22,784 nucleotides of DNA. Origin: SVFI01 sp045535935 (GTDB lineage: Bacteria; Bacillota; Clostridia; Lachnospirales; Lachnospiraceae). The notes under the pieces are model-generated. The model saw nothing but the letters and a program-made list of their open reading frames with translations. It did no database searches and was not told where the DNA came from. The first letter of the stretch is position 1. Each line of letters begins with the position of its first letter. A program made the position numbers and the translations under genes. Below are positions 7,703-14,853 of the stretch, in pieces. The stretch lies in contig JAZSMO010000021.1 in assembly GCA_045535935.1 (NCBI GenBank), positions 1-22,784 on the forward strand. Reading direction: 5' to 3'.

Positions 7703-9070
7703 ATGAATAAAAGTTCAATTGAAGAAAATCAGGCGATACAGGAGGGATTGGAGAGATTTCTTGATATGGAACTTCTTCCGGAGGATTCTGTACCTGCAAG
7801 ACGGGCGGGCAATGCGAAGAAGGAACTGAAGACGGAGTTTGTCATGTCCCCGCAGCAGGTAAGACCGGACACCACGCCCGTGCAGCGTCAGGTGAAACCG
7901 GCTACCACGCCCGTGCAGCGTCAGATGAGACCTGCCGCTGCTTCTCTGCAGCAGGAGTTGTATGTGGAAGAAGAGGGAGAAGAGGACAATTCACAAGAGG
8001 TCATTTCACAAGAAAATATACATAAGAAAAAAGAAAAGAGAAACAGATCAAAGAAAAAAACGAGTCGCAGGAACAAGAAAACAAAGAAGGGAAATAAGAA
8101 GAAAGGGAATAAGAAGAATAAAAAAGAGAAAAAATCCAAGTGGAAAAAATTTCTTGTTGTTCTTCTTGTTGTTGTCGCAATTCTGTTTTTTGCGTGGTAC
8201 AGCCTGATCGGAAAAGTATACAAACAGATGAATTATGAAAAGGTACAGGGACTTGCGTCAGAGCCCATGAAACAGGATGGTGTGACCAATGTCCTTTTGA
8301 TCGGAAACGACTCCAGAGAGAACGGAAACGACGGACGTTCCGATGCAATGATATTGCTTTCAATCAGCAATGAGACGAAGACAATTCACATGACTTCACT
8401 TCTGCGTGATATGTATGTGGATATTCCGGGATATGACGGAAATCGTTTGAATGCAGCGTATGCATACGGAGGCCCGGCGCTCCTGTGTGAGACGATTGAG
8501 CAGAATTTCGGGATCGAAGTGAACCGCTATGTGCTTGTGAATTTCCAGGCGTTTGCTGCGCTTGTCGATGCGGTGGGCGGAATCGATATGGAAGTGACAA
8601 ATGAAGAGGTGCAGTGGATCAATGCATATTTGAACGAGTACAATATGCTTGAGGGCAGAGAGATGACCACAGACTATTTGGATACATCTTTAAGCGGCGA
8701 GATTCATCTCAACGGTCCGCAGGCGTTGGCGTATAGCCGGAACCGTTATATCGGAACGGACTTCGGACGGACCGAGCGCCAGAGAAAAGTGCTTTCAGCC
8801 GTGATAGGAAAGCTTCCGGTTGCTTTTGCTACCGGAGGGGATGAACTTTTGAACGAGCTTTTGCCGAATCTGACAACGAATTTGACGCAGATGGAAGTTT
8901 TCGGACTGAGCGGCGATGCAGGTAAATTACTCACCTATGAGATTGTGCAGACAGTTATTCCGGCGGAGGGAACCTACAGCAATGCCACCATCCGCGGAAT
9001 GTCCGTGTTGGAAGTCGATTTTGAGGCAAACAAACAGATTCTGCAAAGAGATATTTACGGGAAAGAATAA
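7703..9070 (+). CDS. LytR-CpsA-Psr (LCP) family cell-wall glycopolymer ligase
   Basis: LCP proteins are membrane-anchored phosphotransferases that attach teichoic-acid-like or capsular polymers to peptidoglycan outside the cell. From the ATG at 7703 the protein has 455 residues. A 150-residue cytoplasmic tail holds three 11-residue repeats (53-85), an acidic patch and a very lysine-rich stretch (108-149). One membrane helix lies at about 150-168. The extracytoplasmic LCP domain starts near 190 and has GNDSRENGNDGRSDAMIL, SLLRDMYVDIPG (R235, D236) and RLNAAYAYGG (R248), the family's pyrophosphate-binding arginines and acidic residues. An in-frame GTG at 7664 lacks a ribosome binding site; AGGTGA lies before 7703. 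The tail is long for the family. The polymer it handles cannot be told from here. Confidence 0.9.
   Translation: MNKSSIEENQAIQEGLERFLDMELLPEDSVPARRAGNAKKELKTEFVMSPQQVRPDTTPVQRQVKPATTPVQRQMRPAAASLQQELYVEEEGEEDNSQEVISQENIHKKKEKRNRSKKKTSRRNKKTKKGNKKKGNKKNKKEKKSKWKKFLVVLLVVVAILFFAWYSLIGKVYKQMNYEKVQGLASEPMKQDGVTNVLLIGNDSRENGNDGRSDAMILLSISNETKTIHMTSLLRDMYVDIPGYDGNRLNAAYAYGGPALLCETIEQNFGIEVNRYVLVNFQAFAALVDAVGGIDMEVTNEEVQWINAYLNEYNMLEGREMTTDYLDTSLSGEIHLNGPQALAYSRNRYIGTDFGRTERQRKVLSAVIGKLPVAFATGGDELLNELLPNLTTNLTQMEVFGLSGDAGKLLTYEIVQTVIPAEGTYSNATIRGMSVLEVDFEANKQILQRDIYGKE
7859..7957 (+). repeat. Three tandem 33-bp units inside the LCP gene
   Basis: Units at 7859-7891, 7892-7924 and 7925-7957 encode VRPDTTPVQRQ, VKPATTPVQRQ and MRPAAASLQQE. 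The first two are nearly identical in DNA and the third has diverged. They keep frame, so copy number could change without breaking the protein. They lie in the cytoplasmic linker, not in the catalytic domain. Confidence 0.85.
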
Positions 9071-9101
9071 TCTGTGAAATACAAAAGAAAAGAGGATGAC
9101 T

Positions 9102-9299
9102 ATGAATTTTAAAGAAAAGTTTCTGGCGGGAGAGCTGGAGTTTGAACAGATCGATGACTATATCGTGGAATGGAACAATTCCGACACGACGGAGACCCTG
9201 GCTAAGTTTTTGGGACTAAACGGCGAGGAAGAAGCGGTCTGGATCGACGAGAGTGACGATGCCTTAAAAAATCTGTTGGAAAAACAGAAAATGGCTTGA
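9102..9299 (+). CDS. Small acidic protein of unknown function
   Basis: I do not recognise this 65-residue protein. It starts MNFKEKFLAGELEFEQIDDY, is acidic and mostly helical by eye, and has no signal peptide, membrane helix or cysteine motif. The ATG at 9102 is chosen because AAGAGG ends six bases before it; the in-frame ATG at 9096 abuts that site. The strong ribosome binding site and short spacing (31 bases after the LCP stop) support a real gene, probably co-transcribed with the LCP gene. The sequence GLNGEEEAVWIDESDDALKN could suggest a small helical adaptor or regulator, but no function can be assigned. Confidence 0.65.
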   Translation: MNFKEKFLAGELEFEQIDDYIVEWNNSDTTETLAKFLGLNGEEEAVWIDESDDALKNLLEKQKMA

Positions 9300-9384
9300 A
9301 ATATGAAAAAAATAAGACTAAGATAATCTTCGTGTGGGCGTATCACGTATTGGGGAATATGTCGTGCTCATACAAGGAGGATTT

Positions 9385-11028
9385 ATGGAAAAATTAAAAC
9401 CGAAGTTGTTTTCTGTCATGAAAACATACACAAAAGAGCAGTTTGTGAAGGATGTTGTGGCCGGTATTATCGTGGCAATTATCGCCCTTCCGTTATCGAT
9501 TGCCCTTGCCCTTGCGTCCGGAGTGACACCTGAGCAGGGTATTTACACCGCTATTTTTGCCGGCTTTGTCATTTCGTTTTTGGGAGGATCCCGTGTTCAG
9601 ATTGCAGGACCTACCGCAGCATTTGCGACGATCGTTGCGGGGATTGTGGCGACCAACGGAATGGACGGTCTGATTGTTGCGACGATTTTGGCCGGTATCA
9701 TTTTGATATTGATGGGATTTTTCCGCTTCGGAAGTCTGATCAAATTCATTCCATACACAATCACGACCGGATTCACGACCGGTATTGCCGTGACAATTTT
9801 TGTCGGACAGATTAAAGATTTTCTGGGACTTACCGTTGTTACGGAAGAGCCGCTGATTGAGACTGTGGAAAAGCTGGAGGCGGTCGTTGAATTCATGCCG
9901 ACCATCAACTGGCAGGCGGTAATTGTCGGGGTTGTCTGCATGATCATCTTGATTGGATGGCCGCGCATTGAAAAGAGAATTCCGCCTTCGCTGATTGCGG
10001 TACTTGTCAGCATTGCCATGGTGAAGGGATTACATATGAACGTAAACACCATCGGAGACTTATATGAGATTTCCAACAAGCTTCCGGCGCCTGGGCTTCC
10101 GGATCTTTCTTTTGATTTGGTCAGAAAAGTACTTCCGGATGCATTTACGATTGCAATTCTTGCAGCGATCGAGTCACTTTTGTCCTGCGTGGTGTCCGAC
10201 AGTATGGTGAACAGCAAACATCGTTCCAATATGGAACTGATCGCACAGGGAGCGGGCAATATAACATCCGCTCTGTTCGGGGGTATTCCGGCGACGGGTG
10301 CCATTGCCAGAACTGCAGCGAACGTTAAGAACGGAGGACGTACCCCGGTTGCGGGAATGGTTCATTCCGTGACGTTATTGCTTGTTCTCATCATTCTGAT
10401 GCCATATGCCACGTTGATCCCGATGCCTGCAATCGCAGCCATCCTGTTTATGGTGGCTTACAATATGAGTGAGTGGCGCGAGTTTGTACATTTGCTCAAA
10501 ACAGCGCCAAAGAGTGATATCGTGGTGCTCGTGCTCACGTTTGTTCTGACCGTCGTATTTGATCTTGTTGTGGCAATCGAATTCGGAATGATCCTTGCTG
10601 CGATGCTTTTCATGAAGCGTATGAGCGATGTGACCGAGGTGGAAGGCTGGACCTATGTGGATCCGGAGGATGACCCGGACAATATCGGGCTCAAGGTGGT
10701 GCCGAAGGATACCTTTGTATATGAAATCAGCGGTCCGATGTTCTTCGGTGCTGCAGATAAGATTATGAAAATTTCCCTGAAGGATAGCCATAAATGCATC
10801 ATTCTTCGCATGCGTAGCGTAAATGCCATTGATGCGACAGCGATGCATTCTCTGGAACAGCTTCAGGAAAAATGCGCAAAGAAAAATATTAAGTTGATTC
10901 TTTCTCACGTGAATGACCAGCCGCGCCGCATCATGGAAAAGGCCGGCTTTGTGGAAAAAATCGGAAGTGAGTTCTTCTGTGAGCACATTGATGATGCCCT
11001 TGCAAAGGCGGAATCTTTGGCAAAATAA
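9385..11028 (+). CDS. SulP/SLC26-family anion transporter with STAS domain
   Basis: The protein has 547 residues from the ATG at 9385, which has AAGGAGG four bases upstream; an in-frame GTG at 9334 has no ribosome binding site. The membrane domain spans about residues 15-415 with many helices and SulP signatures such as IIALPLSIALALASG, SRVQIAGPTAAF and GGIPATGAIARTAANVKNGG. A C-terminal STAS domain from about 430 includes DKIMKISLKDSHKCIILRM and NAIDATAMHSLEQLQ, the usual regulatory nucleotide-binding-like fold. Family members move sulfate, bicarbonate, dicarboxylates or other anions, often with protons or sodium. Nothing nearby, such as sulfate assimilation or carbonic anhydrase genes, fixes the substrate. 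Confidence 0.92.
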   Translation: MEKLKPKLFSVMKTYTKEQFVKDVVAGIIVAIIALPLSIALALASGVTPEQGIYTAIFAGFVISFLGGSRVQIAGPTAAFATIVAGIVATNGMDGLIVATILAGIILILMGFFRFGSLIKFIPYTITTGFTTGIAVTIFVGQIKDFLGLTVVTEEPLIETVEKLEAVVEFMPTINWQAVIVGVVCMIILIGWPRIEKRIPPSLIAVLVSIAMVKGLHMNVNTIGDLYEISNKLPAPGLPDLSFDLVRKVLPDAFTIAILAAIESLLSCVVSDSMVNSKHRSNMELIAQGAGNITSALFGGIPATGAIARTAANVKNGGRTPVAGMVHSVTLLLVLIILMPYATLIPMPAIAAILFMVAYNMSEWREFVHLLKTAPKSDIVVLVLTFVLTVVFDLVVAIEFGMILAAMLFMKRMSDVTEVEGWTYVDPEDDPDNIGLKVVPKDTFVYEISGPMFFGAADKIMKISLKDSHKCIILRMRSVNAIDATAMHSLEQLQEKCAKKNIKLILSHVNDQPRRIMEKAGFVEKIGSEFFCEHIDDALAKAESLAK

Positions 11029-11086
11029 AATTCCGGATTAAGTAACTTTGGGTAAATTAGATAAAAGTCAGATAAAGGAGTATCCG

Positions 11087-11536
11087 ATGATAAAGCAGAT
11101 CACTCTGATTTGCAATCGAATATGGACAGATATTAAGAAGGGCTGGGCGGCAGCTCTTGCTATATACTTGTATATCCGTCTGTCACTGATTGTTTTCGGT
11201 GCAGCATGTCCGACGGTTATCTTTTTGGGGATGCCTTGTCCCGGATGTGGGCTGACCAGAGCGGGAACACTTTTGCTTCAAGGAAATCCGGCCGATGCAT
11301 GGCGGATGCATCCCTTTATCTTTGCATGGATTTTTCTGGTAATTTATATTTGCTTTCAACGATACATCAGAGGCGCAAAGATAACAGGACTGGTACCGAT
11401 GGTCATTGTCATTACGATTGCGATGTTTGTCTTCTATATCTATCGGATGTATCGCTTTTATCCGAATGCAGAACCGATGATACAGCGGGATTCCGTATTG
11501 TTTGACCTGCTTCGCAGAATGATGAAAATTTGGTGA
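11087..11536 (+). CDS. DUF2752 family membrane protein
   Basis: The protein has 149 residues from the ATG at 11087, preceded by AAAGGAG with six bases of spacing; the TTG at 11048 has no such site. The signature CPGCGLTRA at residues 51-59 is the hallmark of DUF2752, a family of small membrane proteins of unknown function. About three hydrophobic helices are visible (around 20-40, 76-95 and 103-120), with the cysteine motif between the first and second. The two cysteines could bind metal or be redox-active; this is not established for the family. It lies 58 bases after the SulP gene and may share its transcript. Confidence 0.85.
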   Translation: MIKQITLICNRIWTDIKKGWAAALAIYLYIRLSLIVFGAACPTVIFLGMPCPGCGLTRAGTLLLQGNPADAWRMHPFIFAWIFLVIYICFQRYIRGAKITGLVPMVIVITIAMFVFYIYRMYRFYPNAEPMIQRDSVLFDLLRRMMKIW

Positions 11537-11555
11537 TGAATTCAGTTGGCGAAAT

Positions 11556-11585
11556 TTGAAAGAGATGCTATTGTAAAAATATGAT
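11556..11585 (+). promoter_or_regulatory. Promoter before the small two-helix membrane protein
   Basis: TTGAAA at 11556-11561 and TATGAT at 11580-11585 are 18 bases apart. A start near 11592 leaves a short leader with CGGAGGA at 11601-11607 before the ATG at 11614. Confidence 0.5.
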
Positions 11586-11613
11586 ATAAGATTGTGTGAA
11601 CGGAGGATTTAAA

Positions 11614-12099
11614 ATGGAAGAGAACCAGACACCGAAAAAAAGAAATTATGAAAGATACCTGGAAGGTGAAACATGGTCGCCGTCCGAAACATATAGCCAG
11701 AATAGCAATACATATGCGTATGGTCAGAGTGCTGCAGGTGATATGCAGCAGGTGGATTCCCCTTATGCTGCCCCGGAGGAAACAAGTGGCAGCTATTATG
11801 CGCAGGATAACTATCCGGCGCAGGGCAGTTATACATCTTCTGCTTCTTCGGTGTCATCCGGCGCCGCCTATCAGGGCTTGGAAGAACCGGTTTCCATGGG
11901 GGAATGGGCGCTTTGCATTTTCCTGAATTGTATTCCGTGCGTCGGCCTTATCATGATGTTTGTCTGGGCATTCAGCAAAGATACCAAAAAATCAAAATCG
12001 AATTTCTTTAAAGTGCAGTTGATTTTCATGGGCATCATTTTAGCACTGTATATCTTGCTGGTCTTGTTTGTGATTGGCATGGCAAGTATAATTGGCTAG
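11614..12099 (+). CDS. Small membrane protein with disordered N-terminus, unknown function
   Basis: The protein has 161 residues. Residues 1-90 are low-complexity, rich in Ser, Tyr, Gln and Ala with several YAxx and SxxY patterns, and look disordered. Two hydrophobic segments follow: about 97-117 (WALCIFLNCIPCVGLIMMFV) and about 137-160, joined by the basic loop SKDTKKSKSNFFKVQ. This gives a helical hairpin anchored by a positively charged cytoplasmic turn. I recall similar short proteins annotated as hypothetical in Lachnospiraceae. The start at 11614 has CGGAGGA six bases upstream; an earlier in-frame GTG at 11596 overlaps that site. It has its own promoter and a strong terminator at 12190, so it may be monocistronic. 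Confidence 0.75.
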   Translation: MEENQTPKKRNYERYLEGETWSPSETYSQNSNTYAYGQSAAGDMQQVDSPYAAPEETSGSYYAQDNYPAQGSYTSSASSVSSGAAYQGLEEPVSMGEWALCIFLNCIPCVGLIMMFVWAFSKDTKKSKSNFFKVQLIFMGIILALYILLVLFVIGMASIIG

Positions 12100-12115
12100 T
12101 TTGTGTGATATAAGG

Positions 12116-12180
12116 ATATGTGATATATGATATGAGATATGTCATATGTCATATGCAATATGTGATATATGATATGAGAT
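12116..12180. repeat. AT-rich 23-bp direct repeat pair
   Basis: Two identical 23-bp copies lie at 12116-12138 and 12158-12180, beginning ATATGTGATATATGATATG. Between them is GTCATATGTCATATG, and a partial third copy (TGTGATATG) follows. The tract is almost only ATATG, GATAT and CATATG words and sits between the last gene and its terminator, inside the likely 3' untranslated region. It is probably slippage-prone simple sequence. Confidence 0.85.
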
Positions 12181-12189
12181 TGTGATATG

Positions 12190-12231
12190 CGGGGCATATG
12201 GAGAAAAATAGATCTCCGGTGCCCCGTTTTT
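12190..12231 (+). terminator. Strong terminator after the small membrane protein
   Basis: CGGGGCA (12190-12196) pairs with TGCCCCG (12220-12226). The stem continues through TGGAGA/TCTCCG with one bulged base to an eight-base loop, and TTTTT at 12227-12231 follows. It is about 90 bases after the stop codon at 12099. It also forms the outer left arm of the 232-bp palindrome. Confidence 0.85.
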
Positions 12232-12383
12232 ACAGCTGAGCCATTGTGTTATGTAAACCAAAAGGGCATATGGAGAAAAAATATCCCCCGGTACCCCGAT
12301 TTTTCGAAAAAACGGGGTCTGGGAGAATAAGAATTTTGTATATGCCCTTTTGGTTTACATAAAACAAGAAAACCAAGCTGGAG

Positions 12384-12421
12384 CGGGGCACAGGAGTGCG
12401 CCCGGGCGCATATATGCCCCG
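12384..12421 (-). terminator. Hairpin downstream of the amylase gene
   Basis: CGGGGCA (12384-12390) pairs with TGCCCCG (12415-12421), and inside lies the perfect 14-bp palindrome TGCGCCCGGGCGCA (12397-12410). Read on the minus strand it follows the amylase stop by about 70 bases. It lacks an immediate T-run on that strand, so it may only pause or protect the transcript, with the large palindrome beyond it finishing termination. Confidence 0.4.
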
Positions 12422-12491
12422 AAAGCATCAGAGAGGCCGCAGAGCGTCAAAGCACCCGAAAGCTCAAACAAATCCAAAAACAAGTCAACCT

Positions 12492-13934
12492 TTAAATCGG
12501 TATCCAAACACTGACAGACTTAGCATTGACAGGAAAATCAGCATGTCCTGTATTGTCGATGGTAATAATGCGCCGTACATTCCATGTGGCGTCAAAAAAC
12601 TTTTGGCCGGCGTGCTGTGTTCCGACATACATGCGCTTGTTTGCTGCACTTCCGGAAGAAATGATGCATGCGAGGCCAGTCTCAGAATCGTCAGAATTTC
12701 CCTCGCGGGTAAATCCAACGCAGCGGGAATCATCAAAATAATCATGTTGTTTTCCGTAGGCGTGTGTCCGCCGCACGGTGAGCATATTGGTAAGCGGTTT
12801 GCCCACCGGCTTGACGCCGTGGGTCGGAATTCCGTAATAGTCGCCGTAAAACACACAAGGATATCCGCTTTCCCGAAGCAGAATCATTGCATAGGCCAAA
12901 GGCTTGAACCAGTCTGCCACAAAGGAGCAAAGCGCCTGATCCGGCTGCGTGTCATGATTATCTACAAAGGTCACTGCATGCAACGGGTCGCAGGCAACAA
13001 GCGTGTTGTCAAACAGCTTGCGGAGGTCGAAACCGTCCGGGTCACAGGAGGCCCGATGGAAATTATAATGCAAAGGAACATCAAAAAGACTCAGACAATG
13101 TCCGGTCTCTGCCAGATATTCCCGGAGGGCAGAAAGATCATGATGCCAATATTCGCCGACCGCAAACAAATCTTTTCCGGCGTGTGTGCGCATGGCAGGA
13201 ATCCAGTTGCGGTAAAATTCCGATTTAATATGTTTTACTGCATCCAGACGAAAACCGTTGACTTCCGTGGTGTCATAGTACCATTTTCCCCAGTGGTCAA
13301 GTTCTTTCAGAACATCTTCATTGCCGAAATCCAGATCGGCGCCCATGAGATAATCATAGTTGCCGTTTTCCTCATCTACATTTTCTTCCCACGATTTTCC
13401 TTCAAGTAAGTAAATACTGTTTTTTTGTGCAGTATTATCCCAGTCAACACCGTCAAAATGCTTGGCGTTCCAGATGAAATCGGAGTATTTTCCGCCGCGG
13501 CCCGGAAAAGTAAAACGGGTCCACGCGGTGATGGTCGATTTGTGCGGGGAAACCTGATCCCGGTTAAATCCGGTGCATTCATAAGCATTTAATGTCTCGG
13601 TGCCGTCTGCGCCGGTCTTGTGATTGAGAACGATATCCGCATACACATCTATTCCTGCGTCCCGGCAAGCTTTGATTGCAGCAAGATATTCATCGCGGGT
13701 ACCGTATTTTGTGCGTATGCTTCCTTTTTGATCAAACTCCCCAAGGTCGTACAAGTCATAAACCGCATACCCCACACCGCCGGATCCGTTGGCGTCCTTG
13801 TAAGCGGGAGGGAGCCAAAGTGCAGTGATGCCGCCCTCGGCGAGCGATGTTGCTTTTTCGGCAAGCTGTTTCCACAGAGAGCCGTCCGAAGGAAGGTACC
13901 ACTCAAAATATTGCATTAATGTACCGTTTGTCAT
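12492..13934 (-). CDS. Cytoplasmic alpha-amylase, glycoside hydrolase family 13 (GH13_5-like)
   Basis: The enzyme hydrolyses alpha-1,4 bonds in starch-like glucans or maltodextrins. From the ATG at 13934 (AGAGGTGA upstream) it has 480 residues and no signal peptide, so it acts inside the cell. The start MTNGTLMQYFEWYLPSDG is typical of liquefying-type Bacillus amylases. The catalytic triad is visible: D231 in GFRLDAVKHI, E261 in AVGEYWH and D328 in FVDNHDTQP. These are the positions I recall for mature B. licheniformis amylase. Calcium-site residues N104, D194, D200 and D202 also look conserved. A GTG at 13952 would add six residues but overlaps the ribosome binding site. It follows the methyltransferase gene by 36 bases. 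It likely works on glycogen or imported maltodextrins. Confidence 0.95.
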   Translation of the reverse strand: MTNGTLMQYFEWYLPSDGSLWKQLAEKATSLAEGGITALWLPPAYKDANGSGGVGYAVYDLYDLGEFDQKGSIRTKYGTRDEYLAAIKACRDAGIDVYADIVLNHKTGADGTETLNAYECTGFNRDQVSPHKSTITAWTRFTFPGRGGKYSDFIWNAKHFDGVDWDNTAQKNSIYLLEGKSWEENVDEENGNYDYLMGADLDFGNEDVLKELDHWGKWYYDTTEVNGFRLDAVKHIKSEFYRNWIPAMRTHAGKDLFAVGEYWHHDLSALREYLAETGHCLSLFDVPLHYNFHRASCDPDGFDLRKLFDNTLVACDPLHAVTFVDNHDTQPDQALCSFVADWFKPLAYAMILLRESGYPCVFYGDYYGIPTHGVKPVGKPLTNMLTVRRTHAYGKQHDYFDDSRCVGFTREGNSDDSETGLACIISSGSAANKRMYVGTQHAGQKFFDATWNVRRIITIDNTGHADFPVNAKSVSVWIPI

Positions 13935-13970
13935 AAATTCACCTCTTAACACATACTTAACTTTTGTAAA

Positions 13971-14834
13971 TTACTCGCGGCTCCAGCGTCCGCTTGCGCC
14001 GCACGGAAGAACAAGTCCGTTTTCGCGCACCGGAAGTCCGATTTCCTGCGCCTGTACAGTTCCGCCGAATTTCGGGCAGAGCACGGTATTTAACATATAA
14101 GACAGGACGGCCGGCTGAAGTCCTGTTGTATAAGAATTAATAAGGAAAAATTCCGCGTCTTTGGAGAGCACCTTAGAAGCAAGCTCAATAAACGGGAAAA
14201 TACTTTCCTCGATTTTCCAAATTTCGCCTTTCGGTCCGCGGCCGTAGGACGGCGGGTCCATGATGATTCCGTCGTAAGTATTTCCGCGGCGGATTTCTCT
14301 TTCCACGAATTTGACACAGTCATCCACCAGCCAGCGGATCCGATCGGAAGGAATATTGCTGGAGACTGCATTTTCCTTTGCCCATGTCACCATTCCTTTG
14401 GAAGCGTCCACATGGGTGACTTTTGCACCTGCTGCTGCGGCGGAAATTGTGGCACCGCCCGTATAGGCAAAAAGGTTCAGCACTTTAAGCTCGCGGCCGG
14501 AATTGCGGATTTTTTCTGCGCACCAGTCCCAGTTGACCGCCTGTTCCGGGAAAAGTCCCGTGTGCTTAAAACTAAATGGTTTTAAGTGAAAAGTGAGGTC
14601 GCGGTAATGGATGGTCCACTCGTTCGGCAAATCAAAAAACTCCCACTCGCCGCCGCCTTTGCTGCTGCGGTGATAGTGTCCGTTTTTGCGTTTCCATTCT
14701 GCTGCATCGTGCGGTGTGTTCCAAATGACCTGCGGGTCCGGACGGACCAAAATATAATCACCCCAGCGTTCCAGCTTTTCGCCGCCGGAGGTATCTATTA
14801 CTTCATAATCTTTCCAATTGTCTGCAATCCACAT
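13971..14834 (-). CDS. Class I SAM-dependent methyltransferase (RlmI/COG1092-like, no PUA domain)
   Basis: The protein has 287 residues from the ATG at 14834, with AAAGGGG nine bases upstream. The SAM-binding motif I is VLNLFAYTGG (118-127), the acidic residue after strand 2 is D143 in HVDAS, and motif IV is DPPSYG (193-198). This pattern is shared with 23S rRNA cytosine methyltransferases such as RlmI, but the N-terminal PUA RNA-binding domain is missing. Residues 1-90 instead form a short region that I do not recognise. The substrate is probably RNA, but that is inference. It lies 19 bases after the LysR stop and 36 bases before the amylase start. It may be co-transcribed with both, though no function links them. 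Confidence 0.85.
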   Translation of the reverse strand: MWIADNWKDYEVIDTSGGEKLERWGDYILVRPDPQVIWNTPHDAAEWKRKNGHYHRSSKGGGEWEFFDLPNEWTIHYRDLTFHLKPFSFKHTGLFPEQAVNWDWCAEKIRNSGRELKVLNLFAYTGGATISAAAAGAKVTHVDASKGMVTWAKENAVSSNIPSDRIRWLVDDCVKFVEREIRRGNTYDGIIMDPPSYGRGPKGEIWKIEESIFPFIELASKVLSKDAEFFLINSYTTGLQPAVLSYMLNTVLCPKFGGTVQAQEIGLPVRENGLVLPCGASGRWSRE

Positions 14835-14853
14835 AGGTAAAAACCCCTTTCTT

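Larger units (their letters stand above)
12190..12421. repeat. 232-bp imperfect palindrome between convergent genes
   Basis: Three sets of arms share one exact centre at 12305.5. The outer arms CGGGGCATAT (12190-12199) and ATATGCCCCG (12412-12421) match 10/10. The middle arms 12249-12271 and 12340-12362 match 23/23. The inner ACCCCG/CGGGGT (12293-12298, 12313-12318) encloses TTTTTCGAAAAA. Between these the arms are diverged but related: GTGCCCCG, CAGCT and TTGT recur on both sides with shifts of zero to two bases. The right arm thus looks like an inverted copy of the left. Each strand carries terminator-like modules, so a bidirectional terminator is the simplest role. An inverted-repeat mobile unit is possible, but I see no clear target-site duplication. 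Confidence 0.8.

Noticed and set aside
9597..10986. Long minus-strand open frames opposite the SulP transporter gene
   Set aside because: They mirror the codon pattern of a well-supported transporter and show no start signals or motifs.
12116..12180. A CRISPR-like repeat array
   Set aside because: Only two full 23-bp copies exist, the spacer is itself built from the same AT-rich words, and no cas gene is nearby.
12249..12362. A miniature inverted-repeat transposable element with 23-bp ends
   Set aside because: The perfect ends invite this reading, but there is no clear target-site duplication, and matching outer arms extend the symmetry well beyond these ends. It is better described as part of the larger palindrome until other copies are found.
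12396..13409. A 337-codon plus-strand open frame opposite the amylase gene
   Set aside because: It lies antisense to a clear GH13 enzyme with all catalytic residues. Its protein has no recognisable motif and no proper ribosome binding site, so it is a shadow frame.
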